From Rapana venosa (taxonomy: Eukaryota; Mollusca; Gastropoda; Neogastropoda; Muricidae), in contig CM054157.1 of NCBI GenBank assembly GCA_028751875.1, positions 51,208,508 through 51,272,507 of the forward strand: DNA of 64,000 bases. Reading direction: 5' to 3'. Positions within the stretch are counted from its first letter, which is position 1. Every line of letters begins with the position of its first letter. The notes beneath the pieces were generated by a model that was not told the origin of the DNA, made no database searches, and saw only the letters and a list, made by a program, of their open reading frames with translations. Of the stretch, positions 31,953-44,460 are shown piece after piece. A program made the position numbers and the translations under genes.

Positions 31953-32540
31953 ACCATTTCATTCTTTTATTTCGAGGAAAATGGAATAAGCACTCATGCC
32001 TTTTTTACATCTAGTACCCGTGTGTATGCAGTTTTGTACATTTTGTCATCCGTTCCCACCGACACACAATGGCCTACTCTTCCGAAAAGCGGAACGGGTT
32101 TTAACGTATGCGCAAGATGTTCTGCGTGCGTTCGCACACGGGACTTCATCAAAACTAGTGTGTTATTAATTTTAAGTGCAACACACTATAATACTGTATG
32201 ATACGATACAATACTCTGAGTGAAATTTTTAAAAAATGCTTTCAAGGAATACTCTGCAAGATAACCAGAACACTGTACAATTCAATTAGATAAGCCTACT
32301 GGACAAATACCGTGAAGGACTGTAGACTGATATGAATTACTGTACAAAATGTAATGGCTTGATGGACAATAAAGTGTTACACAGAACAAAACATTCTAAG
32401 ATGTGAGATAAAACTGTTTCACACATAAAGTACAAACCCATAACTTACAATGGAATATTACGCAATTGATACATCAAAGTCATACAACACAAAGCAAAAC
32501 TGTACTGTATGTGAAATGTCATGCTATATGTACAATGGAA
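31952..32540. other. Unique sequence, no feature seen
   Basis: AT-rich, without coding frames or recognised repeats. Confidence 0.5.
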
Positions 32541-32544
32541 TCTC

Positions 32545-33055
32545 TCTCTCTTTCTCTCTCTCTCTCTCTCCTATTTTCTTTTCTATATTGTATTGTGGCC
32601 TAAGGCCAATGTGCAATTAAATCATTTCAGAGTTTCAGAGAGAGTTTCTCACCGTCTCTCTCAAACATTTTTTTAAAAACTGCTACGATTCGATATACTC
32701 AATATGGATGATTTTTCTTAGATAGCATCTTCTCTCTATGATTGGGTTATGGTTGATTTAAGGTTTATAATCATGTAATTTTCTTCTGTATTCAGTCATA
32801 AATTGTTACTGACATCTTTTTGTATGAATTCGCTATGTATATTTGTGTGTATTTCTTCTTTAATCAGTCATAAATCATTATTTGTTTGTGCATTTGCTTT
32901 GCCAGTGATATGAATGAACTCACTGTTCCATCCTGAGCCCAACAAATGTATTGTGGTCCAAGGCCAATGTACATTAAATCATTTCAGAGTTCAGAGTTCT
33001 CTCTTGCTCTCTCTCTCACACACACACTCACAAACACACACACCACACCACACCA
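32545..33055. repeat. CT and CA microsatellites with a duplicated 55-bp motif
   Basis: The CT tract at 32543-32572 is followed by TGTATTGTGGCCTAAGGCC, AATGTGCAATTAAATC and ATTTCAGAGT (32588-32642). Nearly the same 55 bases recur at 32945-33000 and again lead into CT/CA repeats. This may be the 3' tail of an unidentified retroposon present twice. Confidence 0.65.
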
Positions 33056-33170
33056 CACACTGATCGTTAAGTGCCTGTGTATCTTTTGCAAAACTGAGAA
33101 GGAAAAGTTATGCAACATCGTGCGCTGGCCATTCTCTTGGACGATTTTGCTTTCCTCTTCTCCGCCCCCC

Positions 33171-33670
33171 NNNNNNNNNNNNNNNNNNNNNNNNNNNNNN
33201 NNNNNNNNNNNNNNNNNNNNNNNNNNNNNNNNNNNNNNNNNNNNNNNNNNNNNNNNNNNNNNNNNNNNNNNNNNNNNNNNNNNNNNNNNNNNNNNNNNNN
33301 NNNNNNNNNNNNNNNNNNNNNNNNNNNNNNNNNNNNNNNNNNNNNNNNNNNNNNNNNNNNNNNNNNNNNNNNNNNNNNNNNNNNNNNNNNNNNNNNNNNN
33401 NNNNNNNNNNNNNNNNNNNNNNNNNNNNNNNNNNNNNNNNNNNNNNNNNNNNNNNNNNNNNNNNNNNNNNNNNNNNNNNNNNNNNNNNNNNNNNNNNNNN
33501 NNNNNNNNNNNNNNNNNNNNNNNNNNNNNNNNNNNNNNNNNNNNNNNNNNNNNNNNNNNNNNNNNNNNNNNNNNNNNNNNNNNNNNNNNNNNNNNNNNNN
33601 NNNNNNNNNNNNNNNNNNNNNNNNNNNNNNNNNNNNNNNNNNNNNNNNNNNNNNNNNNNNNNNNNNNNNN
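33171..33670. other. Assembly gap (500 N)
   Basis: Exactly 500 N, a placeholder length. The real size and content are unknown. Confidence 0.99.
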
Positions 33671-33839
33671 TCGAAATAAAAGAATTTGTCATTGTCTCTC
33701 CAGTCAGGTTGTTTTAAAAAAAAAAGTTATATGCTTTCCATAATTATATATTTTATATCTTGGATGATTTTAATTTTTTCCACTTTTGTCTTCGAACAGA
33801 ATTGTTATTTGTTGTTTGGCTGAGAAGTTGGTTTTTGTG

Positions 33840-33991
33840 TGTGTATTCTTTTGCCCAGAGGGCTGGTTGTAAAAAAGCATGTTTGCTTATGCCATAGCCC
33901 TCTTTAAATAAAATGTATTCATTTCTCTCTCTCGTGTATAATTATATGTATTGTATAATTATATATATATATATATAATATATATATAAAA

Positions 33992-34031
<40 letters not shown>

Positions 34032-34099
34032 GTATATACATATTATAGTGTGTGTGTGTGTGACTGTCTTATGCAATTTTTTCCCTTTGATTACAAACA

Positions 34100-34152
<53 letters not shown>
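33840..34152. repeat. AT, GT and CT microsatellites after a LINE-like tail
   Basis: GCCCTCTTTAAATAAAATG at 33897-33915 resembles a retroposon 3' tail. (AT)n follows at 33957-34028, GT at 34049-34060 and pure CT at 34107-34150. Confidence 0.85.
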
Positions 34153-35012
34153 GCAAATATATTTAAGTTCATTGATATTCATTATTTTTTTATGTTATTC
34201 TTTACAATGTACAAGTTTTGTTTATTTTTTGTTGTGATTGATATAAATTTCACTACTGACTTGATTTTGCTGATGCTAGATTTAGATTGATGATTTAATC
34301 ACACACACTGTCTTATTTCATGTAGTGTTTTGTATATTAATTTTAGCAAAACACGGGAGGGAGGGAAGGCTGTGTTTTTTTTGTTAATAGCAGTTTCTCT
34401 ACTGACTTGATTTTAGGGTTAAGAGGACGTTAGTACTTTGGACGTAAGCCTTTAATGAAAGTATTAATTAGAACATCGTTGTTAATGTGTAACGGAAGAA
34501 GAAAAGCTTTTTCACAATTCACAATGGCTTATTCCATTAACTCTTTTGAACTACAGAAAAACAAAACGATACATATCAATAAATAAACAACGAAGAACAA
34601 TAATGAATATTATTCTCTCTCTCTCAATCACTACAAGGGAGGCTAGAGAGGGTGGCACTTTAGAAGTAAATATATTGAAGCAGCTTAGGACTAGAAAAAT
34701 GAAGAACTGTGTAGAACACATGCGGTATATATAACATACATATTAATTTTATTCAAATATGTGCAAAAAAAAAAAGATCAAGAGAAACATTTGTAGTCCT
34801 TGTTATTGACATTTGGAAACTTCAATATTTTTTTCTGTTGTCCAATTTCATCAATGATGCATATTTTAAAAAAACCCCAAGGTGATTTGTATAATACCTG
34901 TGCAAAGATTGGTTGCATAAGCTCTGCAGTGTTTGTCAGGATAGTTTTGTCAAAGGGAAAGAATCTTCAAAATGGCCCCCCCCAAAAAAAAATCAGTTGA
35001 TTATTTCCCTTG
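34153..35012. other. Unique AT-rich sequence, no feature seen
   Basis: No coding frame, RNA gene or repeat recognised. Ends at the SINE target duplication. Confidence 0.5.
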
Positions 35013-35023
35013 TACTACTGTCG
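35013..35023. repeat. SINE target site duplication, left copy
   Basis: TACTACTGTCG is repeated exactly at 35313-35323. Confidence 0.8.
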
Positions 35024-35312
35024 ATAGCTCAGTGGTCGGAGCACTCGCTTTCCCCCAGCCAAGTTAAGCAGCGTTGAGCGTGGTTACCAGTTGGATGGGT
35101 GACCGTTTGCGCGCCTTGGCTTCAGTACAGTTCCCCCAGTTCACCCAGCTGTAAATGGGTACCTGCCCTCTTTAGGGTCAGGGAAGGTAAAGCAGCGAGG
35201 GAGAGGAGATGGGCACCGCCCTCAATATGCTGGCCCTAGAGAAGTAAGGTCTCTGACGCCTCGCTCCCCTACGACCTTATAGGTTATGGGACTCCTTTAC
35301 CTTTTTACCTTT
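35024..35312 (+). mobile_element. Chimeric SINE: tRNA-like box A joined to a 5S rRNA-like promoter
   Basis: The 289-bp body is bounded by an exact 11-bp direct repeat. It starts with a tRNA 5' half (TAGCTCAGTGGTCGGAGCAC, box A). In place of a tRNA 3' half it continues with sequence matching the 5S rRNA internal control region: AAGTTAAGCAGCGTTGAGC (5S box A region), GGTTACCAGT, then TTGGATGGGTGACCG (box C region), at 35061-35116. The remainder is an unrecognised body ending in a T-rich CTTTTTACCTTT tail. SINEs with tRNA heads and SINEs with 5S heads are both known. This copy appears to combine the two. It is non-coding and would be transcribed by RNA polymerase III. Confidence 0.75.
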
Positions 35313-35323
35313 TACTACTGTCG
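35313..35323. repeat. SINE target site duplication, right copy
   Basis: TACTACTGTCG, identical to 35013-35023. Confidence 0.8.
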
Positions 35324-35610
35324 GGGGGGTGTGTGTGGAGGGAGGGAGGGAGTTCTAGTGCCAGTCACGGATGAGATGATAACCAAGGCTCAACTTTGGG
35401 GATATGGAACTCGTGCACGCAATGCATGACAGCAGATGCATTCTCCCTAGCCACATTCTGAAGGAAAACTAACAGCTCTCCATAAAGAAGCAACTATATA
35501 TTATACAGGCTGTACAGACAGGACAAATATGGCAGCTCTGCGTTGTGACCAGTGTGTTAAGAAGATGCATGGACAAAACATCTGAAAATTGAATTTAGAA
35601 ATCACTTGAT
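35324..35610. other. Unique sequence, no feature seen
   Basis: A short GGGA-rich run lies at 35325-35351. Otherwise no recognisable feature. Confidence 0.5.
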
Positions 35611-35614
35611 TTCT

Positions 35615-36085
35615 TTCCTTTATTTATTCGTTTATTTATGTATTTATTTATTATTCATTTATTTATCTATTTATGTATTTATACCACTTTAAGGCACAGC
35701 AGATTTCTCTGCGTGAAATTCGAGCTGCTCTCCCTGGGAAGAGCGCGTTACCACAAGACTAGCGCCAGCCATTAGTTTTTCTTTTTCCTGTCTTCACCTG
35801 TATTTTGTTTCCCTATAACTTTTTTCTACAAAATTTTGCCAGGGACAACTCTTGTTACCGGGGGTTCTTTTACATGCGCTAAATAATTATGTGTAACATA
35901 CGGGACCTCGGTTTATCGTCTCATCCGAAAGATGAGCACCCAGACCACCACTCATGATGGGGGGGGGGGGGAGGGGGGGGGGGGGAAGTTTTGGGCCCAA
36001 ACGAGATTCAAACCACCGCACACTTCCGACCCGGACTTTTCGCTTTCTAGGCAGGTGCGTTACTTCTAGACCACCGGCCTTTGAA
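35615..36085 (-). mobile_element. tRNA-derived SINE with (TAAA)n tail
   Basis: On the minus strand the element begins near 36085 with a box A-like GGTGGTCTAGAAGTAACGC, then a box B-like GGTTTGAATC near 36014-36005. The conserved body reads CATCTTTCGGATGAGACGAT, AAACCGAGGTCCCG, then GTTGTCCCTGGCAAAATTTTG. It ends in a TTTA-rich tail (35615-35684 on plus). A G-run at 35959-35985 interrupts it. I recall this core as a common molluscan repeat, which is one reason for the taxonomic guess. Confidence 0.75.
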
Positions 36086-36214
36086 AAAAAAAGTAGTGGC
36101 CTGTTCTCTATGACTGAAGGGATTCACTTTAGTGGATCGGTGCGAGCTCTTAACGTGACAACCTGTACACTCCTTTAATGGAGAAAAATTCTCTTAAGTA
36201 GGAATATGGCTGCT

Positions 36215-36534
36215 TATGTGATAATAATAATAATAATAATAATAATAAATGGAACTTATATAGCACTATATCTTGCAGAGACAAATCAAAGCGCTTGCAC
36301 TCAACTCATTATTACAGTCATACAACCAGTAACAAGTAATAGTTCCATCAAGTCCAAATGTGCACGCACGCACGCACACACACACACACACAGGTCACAC
36401 ACCCTGGCAGGGCGATAGAATCTTGGCTGTTGAAGGCAGGGAAAAAACTGAGATGAGGCAGGAGAGAAAAATCTTAGGTTTGAAATAAATATGTCTTGAG
36501 ACTGGATTTAAAAGTGTCATAAGAAGGCTTTTGG

Positions 36535-36572
<38 letters not shown>

Positions 36573-37140
36573 ATTTCACATCAATGGACCAGAAATCGAG
36601 AAAGAGCGACGGCCGATGGTGGATTGGTTGAATCTAGGTATTCGTAAGGACAAGGTATCTGCAGCAGAGCGGAGAGAACGAGTGTACAAGTGAAGACATT
36701 CACAGAGGTAGGCGGGTGCTGTTTTGTGGAGACATTTGTAACAGAGGGTACTGATCTTATAGTTTACTCTCTGTGGCACAGGCAGCCAGTGGAGAGATTG
36801 CGAGAGAGGGGTAATATGCTCAGATTTTTTCTTTCTGAGGATTAGTCGAGCTGCAGAGTTTTGTATACGTTGAAGGGATTGGATTGATGATGCTGGCAGA
36901 CCAGCCAACAGAGAATTGCAATAGTCCAGACGTGAAAGAATGAGACGCAACAAGTTTGGATGTTGCATCTGTGGACAGGTACTTTCGAATTTCACTTATA
37001 CGCCGTAATTGAGAGTAGCAGGACTGGCAGATCTGGGTGATGAATTTTTGCATAGAGAGTGCGTTGTCATTAATGACCCCTAGATACTTCACAGCAGTGG
37101 ATAAAGGGACTGATGCATTGTCAAGTGATGAGGGTTTTTA
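36215..37140 (-). mobile_element. CR1/L2-like LINE, 5'-truncated copy with ORF2 C-terminus
   Basis: This is the best copy of the family. In minus-strand order it reads [88 protein letters not shown] and [18 protein letters not shown] (about 37090-36576), with one frameshift near 36940-36960. A GA microsatellite (36539-36570) then marks the end of the coding part. The 3' UTR ends in AAGCGCTTTGATTTGTCTC, then ATATAGTGCTATATAAG and (ATT)n, shown on plus as (AAT)n at 36222-36248. The RT catalytic region is missing through 5' truncation. Confidence 0.88.
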
Positions 37141-37239
37141 ATAGAGTGGAGATATTTGATCTGCCATAACTCGGCTACGCAGCACAGTATGAACAGGGAG
37201 AGTGGCCTCTAAGAAAGACTACATAAATATTACATTTTA

Positions 37240-38530
37240 CCACAAAGGCACTGGTGTATGCAACGGGCATTTTTCAACCACCAGACAAAAACAAAATGCT
37301 GCACAATTCACAAGTGTGTCTCAACATAATAACACGTCGCTGTGATCACATGGGAGGTAATCTACTTACCACACCATCATCTCTCAATTGTACCGCCAGC
37401 GTATTTGATACTCCAGTCAGTTGCTCCAAGTTCTTCCACTATCCTGCTCACTGCGAGGCAAGGACAGAGGTACAGGATTGAGCAGAACACACAATTCTCT
37501 GCAAACAGAAGACTTCGGGAAGGACAGCAACTGGAAGCGCGTTACATTCAAACCTCAGCATGGCAGTGGTGGCGGCAGCAGGATCATTTCAACAACATCA
37601 AATTAACACCACCATAGTAGGTAACTACCGCTACCTAAAAACACACAGTGTCTCACAATTTACAGGTGTGTCCTGATTTAGAAACATAATGGTATGATAG
37701 CATGGGAGATAATATAATTACCTCCCTGTCACTAAATCTCGCATACAATCATAAGGGAAATAACTCAAATCGTATCTCTCTAAACCAGTGCACATAAAAA
37801 GTGCACCTGGCTACATCTCCTCCTCTGTCAGCGTCCGCGCTGACACGCACAAAACCAAATGCTAGTTACAAAAGTTGCACACACACACACACCACACACA
37901 TACACATGGGCACACACACAACACACACACGCACACACAACACACTCGGCTACATCTCCCCCTCACAATCTCTGTCAGCGACCACGCTGACAGGCACAAA
38001 ACTAGTTATAAAATTTAAGAGTCCGCAGAAAAAGGTTCATCAACAGATTAAAACAATATTAGATCCAACTCTTTACAGCAAGAGAATGCTTTATGATAAT
38101 GCTATTCTGTTTTTTTTGGGTGGTAGTTGAATGGCGTCCGTTGCATACACTTTGCCTTCCTGGTAAAATGTAATATTTATGCAGCCTCTGTTTAGAGGCC
38201 ACATCCTCCCTATTCATACTGTGCTGCCGTTGACGAAAAGTTGTACAGAGTCGTGGCAGATGAAATATCTCCACTCTGTTACAAATAATATCGGTGGCTA
38301 CTGGCTGAAACATCAAATATGCTGGTCGGGTAGCATACCTCGGGACGAAGTACAGTTGAGCGGGGGTGGATATGATGGTGCGGTAACTAGATTACCTCCC
38401 ATGCAATCAGAGCGATGTGTTACTATATTGGGACACACCTGCAAATTGTGCAGTGCTCTGTTTCCTTGGGCAGTAGTTGAATGCCGTATGTTGCACGTAC
38501 TTTGCCTATACTGTAAATGATAGTACTTAG
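37240..38530. mobile_element. Foldback element with long imperfect inverted arms
   Basis: The left arm (37245-37395: TGCTGCACAATTCACAAGTG, then ACATGGGAGGTAATCTACTT and CACCATCAT) matches the reverse complement of the right arm (38340-38510: AGATTACCTCCCATGC, then GCAAATTGTGCAGTGC). A partial third copy in left-arm orientation lies at 37645-37745, and a partial right-arm copy lies at 38105-38165 (GTAGTTGAATGGCGTCC against GTAGTTGAATGCCGTAT). This looks like one TIR element nested in another or a duplicated foldback element. No transposase frame is visible. CA repeats lie at 37877-37950. Confidence 0.65.
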
Positions 38531-39085
38531 GAAGCGTTTTTTAAAATATTTTTTATAGAATAAACATCCTAAGTGTGAGACTGAGATGTGTGCACATCAA
38601 ATGTGTCCGTACTCTAATCGTTTATTGAAAGCCACAATCATACATAGAGATGTATGGTTGTGATTCTCTTAAGATGTAATGGCTACTGACATTCTCAGGT
38701 GTGACAAGTGACATACTATGGGTAAGGTTCCTCTTCCTGACTATACATGCAGACACACTAGTCATGTTTGCTGTTAGGTTAGGACAGTGTGCAATTATGA
38801 TAGAACACTAGGGCTGTGCCTATTTCTCCCCGAATAAATGCAAAACCTACTTTATTTTGCCTTATTTACTGTTTCTCTATCACCATCTCTCTCTCTCCCT
38901 CTCTTTCTCTCTACCTTTCTCTCTACCCTTCTCTTTGTTTGTTGTTTGTCTCTCATGTTCCTTGCTGACCCAAGCACATTATTTAGCTCTACTTTCAGAG
39001 AAAGTGAAACACGGTCATTACTACCATTCTCCAATAACAAAGACGTGCATTGTTTAATTAAACCCAAACCAGTAATCTCCCGGCA
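38531..39085. other. Unique sequence with a short CT microsatellite
   Basis: A CT tract lies at 38886-38935. No coding or RNA feature recognised. Confidence 0.5.
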
Positions 39086-39099
39086 TTACTCCGGTAGCA

Positions 39100-39185
39100 T
39101 TTTTGCGTCACGTTCTGGCGCGAGCTTGTCTCTGGACCAATAAGGGTAATGTCATTTCCAGGCGGAGCTGTCTGACGCTTATGAA
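39100..39185. promoter_or_regulatory. Possible promoter: CCAAT box flanked by TGACGC sites
   Basis: GCGTCA (39105-39110) and TGACGC (39173-39178) form an inverted pair about 62 bp apart with CCAAT at 39137-39141 between them. The local sequence is unusually CG-containing (GGCGCGAGC, GGCGGAGC). No transcript start could be seen, and orientation is unknown. Confidence 0.3.
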
Positions 39186-39354
39186 TATTCAAGACCTTTC
39201 GGGGTGGAGGAGTACATTTTATGCCAGATGTTTATCTCTATTCTTTGCTTGTCGACTGTGTTATGAGGTTACAGTTTATAGTGATATCCCTTGCTTTATG
39301 TTTTAGACTAGCCAACTCAGTACAGTTCATGTGTTGTGTGTGTGTGTGCAGCTC

Positions 39355-39428
39355 TCTCACACACACTCACTCACTCACTCACTGCCTCACTCTACGTGTA
39401 TGTATATATATATATATATATTTATTTA

Positions 39429-39510
<82 letters not shown>

Positions 39511-39560
39511 AGGTAAAAAGATAGATGCATAAGTGGATGGATGGATACATGCATAGATAA

Positions 39561-39597
<37 letters not shown>

Positions 39598-39610
39598 TAG
39601 ATAGATATCA
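39355..39610. repeat. Cluster of CACT, AT, GA and GATA/GACA microsatellites
   Basis: ACTC repeats at 39360-39385, AT at 39402-39420 and 39433-39475, GA at 39476-39505, then GATG and GATA/GACA at 39530-39608. Confidence 0.95.
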
Positions 39611-39759
39611 TATATATCAATTATTTGCTTTTTTGTGTGCATAGCAGGTTTTCAGGCATGCTGATCTTCCTGTCAAAGTGTGTATATTCACATTAACACC
39701 ATGTGCCATGCATAACTGCTTATTATGCTTATTATATAATATACACACTCTGCAAGGTG

Positions 39760-39790
39760 TCTATATATATATTATATATATTATATATAT

Positions 39791-39822
<32 letters not shown>
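39760..39822. repeat. AT microsatellite at the 5' side of the RTE-like LINE
   Basis: TA dinucleotides with TTATATATTA interruptions lead directly into the LINE coding sequence at about 39825. Confidence 0.92.
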
Positions 39823-41800
<1,978 letters not shown>

Positions 41801-41809
41801 CCAGCCCTC

Positions 41810-43005
41810 CTGCAAAAAAAGGAACAAAACAAAACAACCTCTTCCAAAACAAAAATCACCACCACCACCCAAAAAAAATCACCCCAAAAACCAACAGTCA
41901 AGAAAAAAACAAAAAAAACCCCTCCAAAAATAAACAAAACCAACAATAAAAAAAAGAAACCAGCCTTGGGTTACGAACTGGAAGGTCGCAGGGATTTTTC
42001 GGACTCCGGCCGGCTCCTACCCAGAGTGAGTGTGCTGTGGGCTCAGTGGGAAGACTGGGACCACACAGTCGAGCGTCATCCACTTAACGGATGCGAGTTT
42101 GAGAGTGTTGCCCAAATTATCTGACCAACACTGCAGGTGTCTGTATCTCTCGGGCCCGGTTGACGCCGGGATATATGATAGTAAGCGTAGAGTACAACCC
42201 TGTCAAGTAGTCTCAAAGCCTTTGCACTTCCACAGCAGCATCATTACATCGTCCTCATTGTCTTTGATCATCATGCAATAAAAAAAAAGCCTCTGATTCG
42301 GTGGTCCCAGTTGCTCTGGTCTCATGGTGACCTCAGATTCAGCTTGCCCATACACTTCTGTGCCTGTTGTGAGTTTGTGTCAAAGCCTTTGGGGTTGGGG
42401 TTCGCGGGGGACGGTCGTTGAGGGACGTTGTGGTGGTTGCCACCTCGGGTGGGCAACTCACTCAGTCTGGCTCCGCGACTGAGCTAATACTGTCGTTAGC
42501 AGGGGACTTAGTAGGTGGTGTCCTGCGTATGTTAGCTCAGAACAGGCACCACTGAACACCACCAAAGTGACCCATCAGCAGTGCAGGGCCCCTCTGGCAG
42601 GTGGCCCCACGGCGGCCTGATAGTGATAGGCTCCCTGTGGACTTCCAGCCCTGAGGATGAGACATAACAAGTCTGGGTATGGCTGTGGCGGGGAGATTGG
42701 GATGAGCGGCGTGGGAACAGCAGGACGGGGGACATCACAGAAGATGCGGCAGCAAAATTTAAAAAAAGAAAAAAAAAAGAAAAAGAAAAAGCTGACCTCC
42801 CCCACCCCCCAAAAAAACCCAACCCCAAACAACAACCCCCATCCCCCCCTCCACGAACCACCCCCCCAACCCAAACCAAACCACGAAAAAAAGAGCCCCA
42901 AACAAATAAAAATAAACAAACACCCCCCCCCCCCAAAAAAAAAACCCACAAAAAATAAACAAACCCCAAACACCCCCCACCCCCACCAAGAAAAAATCAA
43001 CTGAC
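41810..43005 (+). mobile_element. Probable retroposon bracketed by A/C-rich tracts (family unknown)
   Basis: Two A/C-rich simple tracts (41812-41963 and 42757-42992) surround about 790 bp of GC-rich, non-coding sequence. The 5' part has GGTTACGAACTGGAAGGTCG and GGACTCCGGCCGG, weakly like a tRNA-derived head. The second tract could be an A-rich 3' tail. No open frame of note. Target duplications were not found. Confidence 0.35.
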
Positions 43006-43099
43006 ATGGAAAATTACCAAATGCACACAGTATGAAAGATTAGGTATACAGTATGTCTATGTTATTTTCATGTACTCTCCTCAAAGTGATATTTTTTCT

Positions 43100-44460
43100 A
43101 ATGTGGTGCTAACAGTTGCCTCAATTTAACAAGCGTAATACTGATAATAGTTTAGTAGCATATTTGACTATCTTCTGGAACATGTAAGATTTATAATTAT
43201 GCTTAAAAGAAGTAATGATATTTTTATTTTAAAGATTTTTTGGTAATGAGTTCCAAACAGTTCCTCCAGAGTAACGAAGGCTTGTCTTGTAAAGATCTAG
43301 TCTTGGTTTTGGTATTACTATGTTATTTGTGTACCTTGACTGGTTAATTGGAAACTTATTAGTCAGTGTAGATGGAGCCAGACCCTTCATTATGCGATAA
43401 TTATTATGGCTTTAATATATTCCAAATAAAAAGTTAGGGGGAGAAAGTACAATTTAATATAGTCTTGGGGAAATAAAGTCAAAGACTTAAGAAGTACCTT
43501 TTAAGAGCTCGTTTATGGATTCTTGAAAGAGATTTTAAGCTATTGGCACTGCACCCATCATATAATGTTGAGGCGTAATCAATAAATAATTAGATATAAG
43601 CATAGTAGAATTGTTTATGAGAATCTAGGTCTAGAAAGCGTTTGATTTTAGAGAGTTGAAATATCTTTTGAGAGATTCGTTTGTATAAGAAGTCAATATG
43701 GGGTGACCAGGAAAGATCATTATCAATAGTAACTCCTAAGAGTCTATGAGTATCTACTTCTTTAATAGCAGTATTACCGAGATAAACTTGTGGCAGAGCA
43801 AAGGTTACATTTTGTCGTTTTTGTCGAGACGTAAATATCATGAATTTAGTTTTTTGATCATTTAGGGCCATATGATTAAGTCTGGTCCATTCCAGCAATT
43901 GATCAGCATTTTCTTGCATAGAGTTTGATAGTAGTTGCAAGTCAGAATGAGAAGAGTAGATAGTAGTATCATCAGCAAAGAGTTCAATTACGCCTTTAGT
44001 AATGAATAAAGGAAGGTCATTGATATATAGTGAAAAAAAAGAAGAGGCCCTTAATACTGATCCTTGCGGAACACCACATCTTGTGACATAAATTCAGAAT
44101 GCTTATTATCTAGCCAAACAGTGTGAGTTCGATTATTAAGAAATGATTTTATGAGTGACAAAGCATCGTCAGAAAATTTATACAGTCACAATTTACCGAT
44201 TAAAAGGTTATGATCTATGATATCAAATGTTTTGGCAGAATCAATAAATAACACACCAATAAATTTGCTATCATTGATATTTGTTAACCATTCATCAACA
44301 AGACTAATCAGAGCTGAATGACAAGAATTATATTTTCTAAAGCCAGACTGATTTGGATGAAGTTAGTTATATTTTGAAATGTGAACCATGAGGCGCTGAT
44401 ATATATGCTTTTCCAAAGGCTTAGAAAGTACAGAGAAGAAAGCAGTTAGAAGCTGAACAT
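43100..44460 (-). mobile_element. Jockey/CR1-like LINE, 5'-truncated, broken reverse transcriptase
   Basis: Minus-strand RT motifs appear across frames: HPNQSGFRK, SALISLVDEWLTNINDSKF, GVLFIDSAKTFDIIDHNLL, SFLNNRTHTVWLD, ELFADDTTIYSS (catalytic FADD at 43979-43968), WTRLNHMALNDQKTKFMIF, HRLLGVTIDNDLSWSPHI (43800-43690), then the C-terminal GLAPSTLTNKFPI and YSGGTVWNSLPKN (43400-43235). Several stops and frameshifts occur before the FADD box. After it the frame is open for 116 codons (43940-43590). The element is inactive. Its 5' end abuts the 32-bp minisatellite. Confidence 0.85.

Noticed and set aside
32946..33743. Open frames across the N gap
   Set aside because: They are open only because N positions contain no stop codons.
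35061..35120. 5S rRNA gene
   Set aside because: Only the internal promoter region matches. It is preceded by a tRNA-like half and lies inside a target-duplication-bounded insert, so it is a SINE and not a functional 5S gene.
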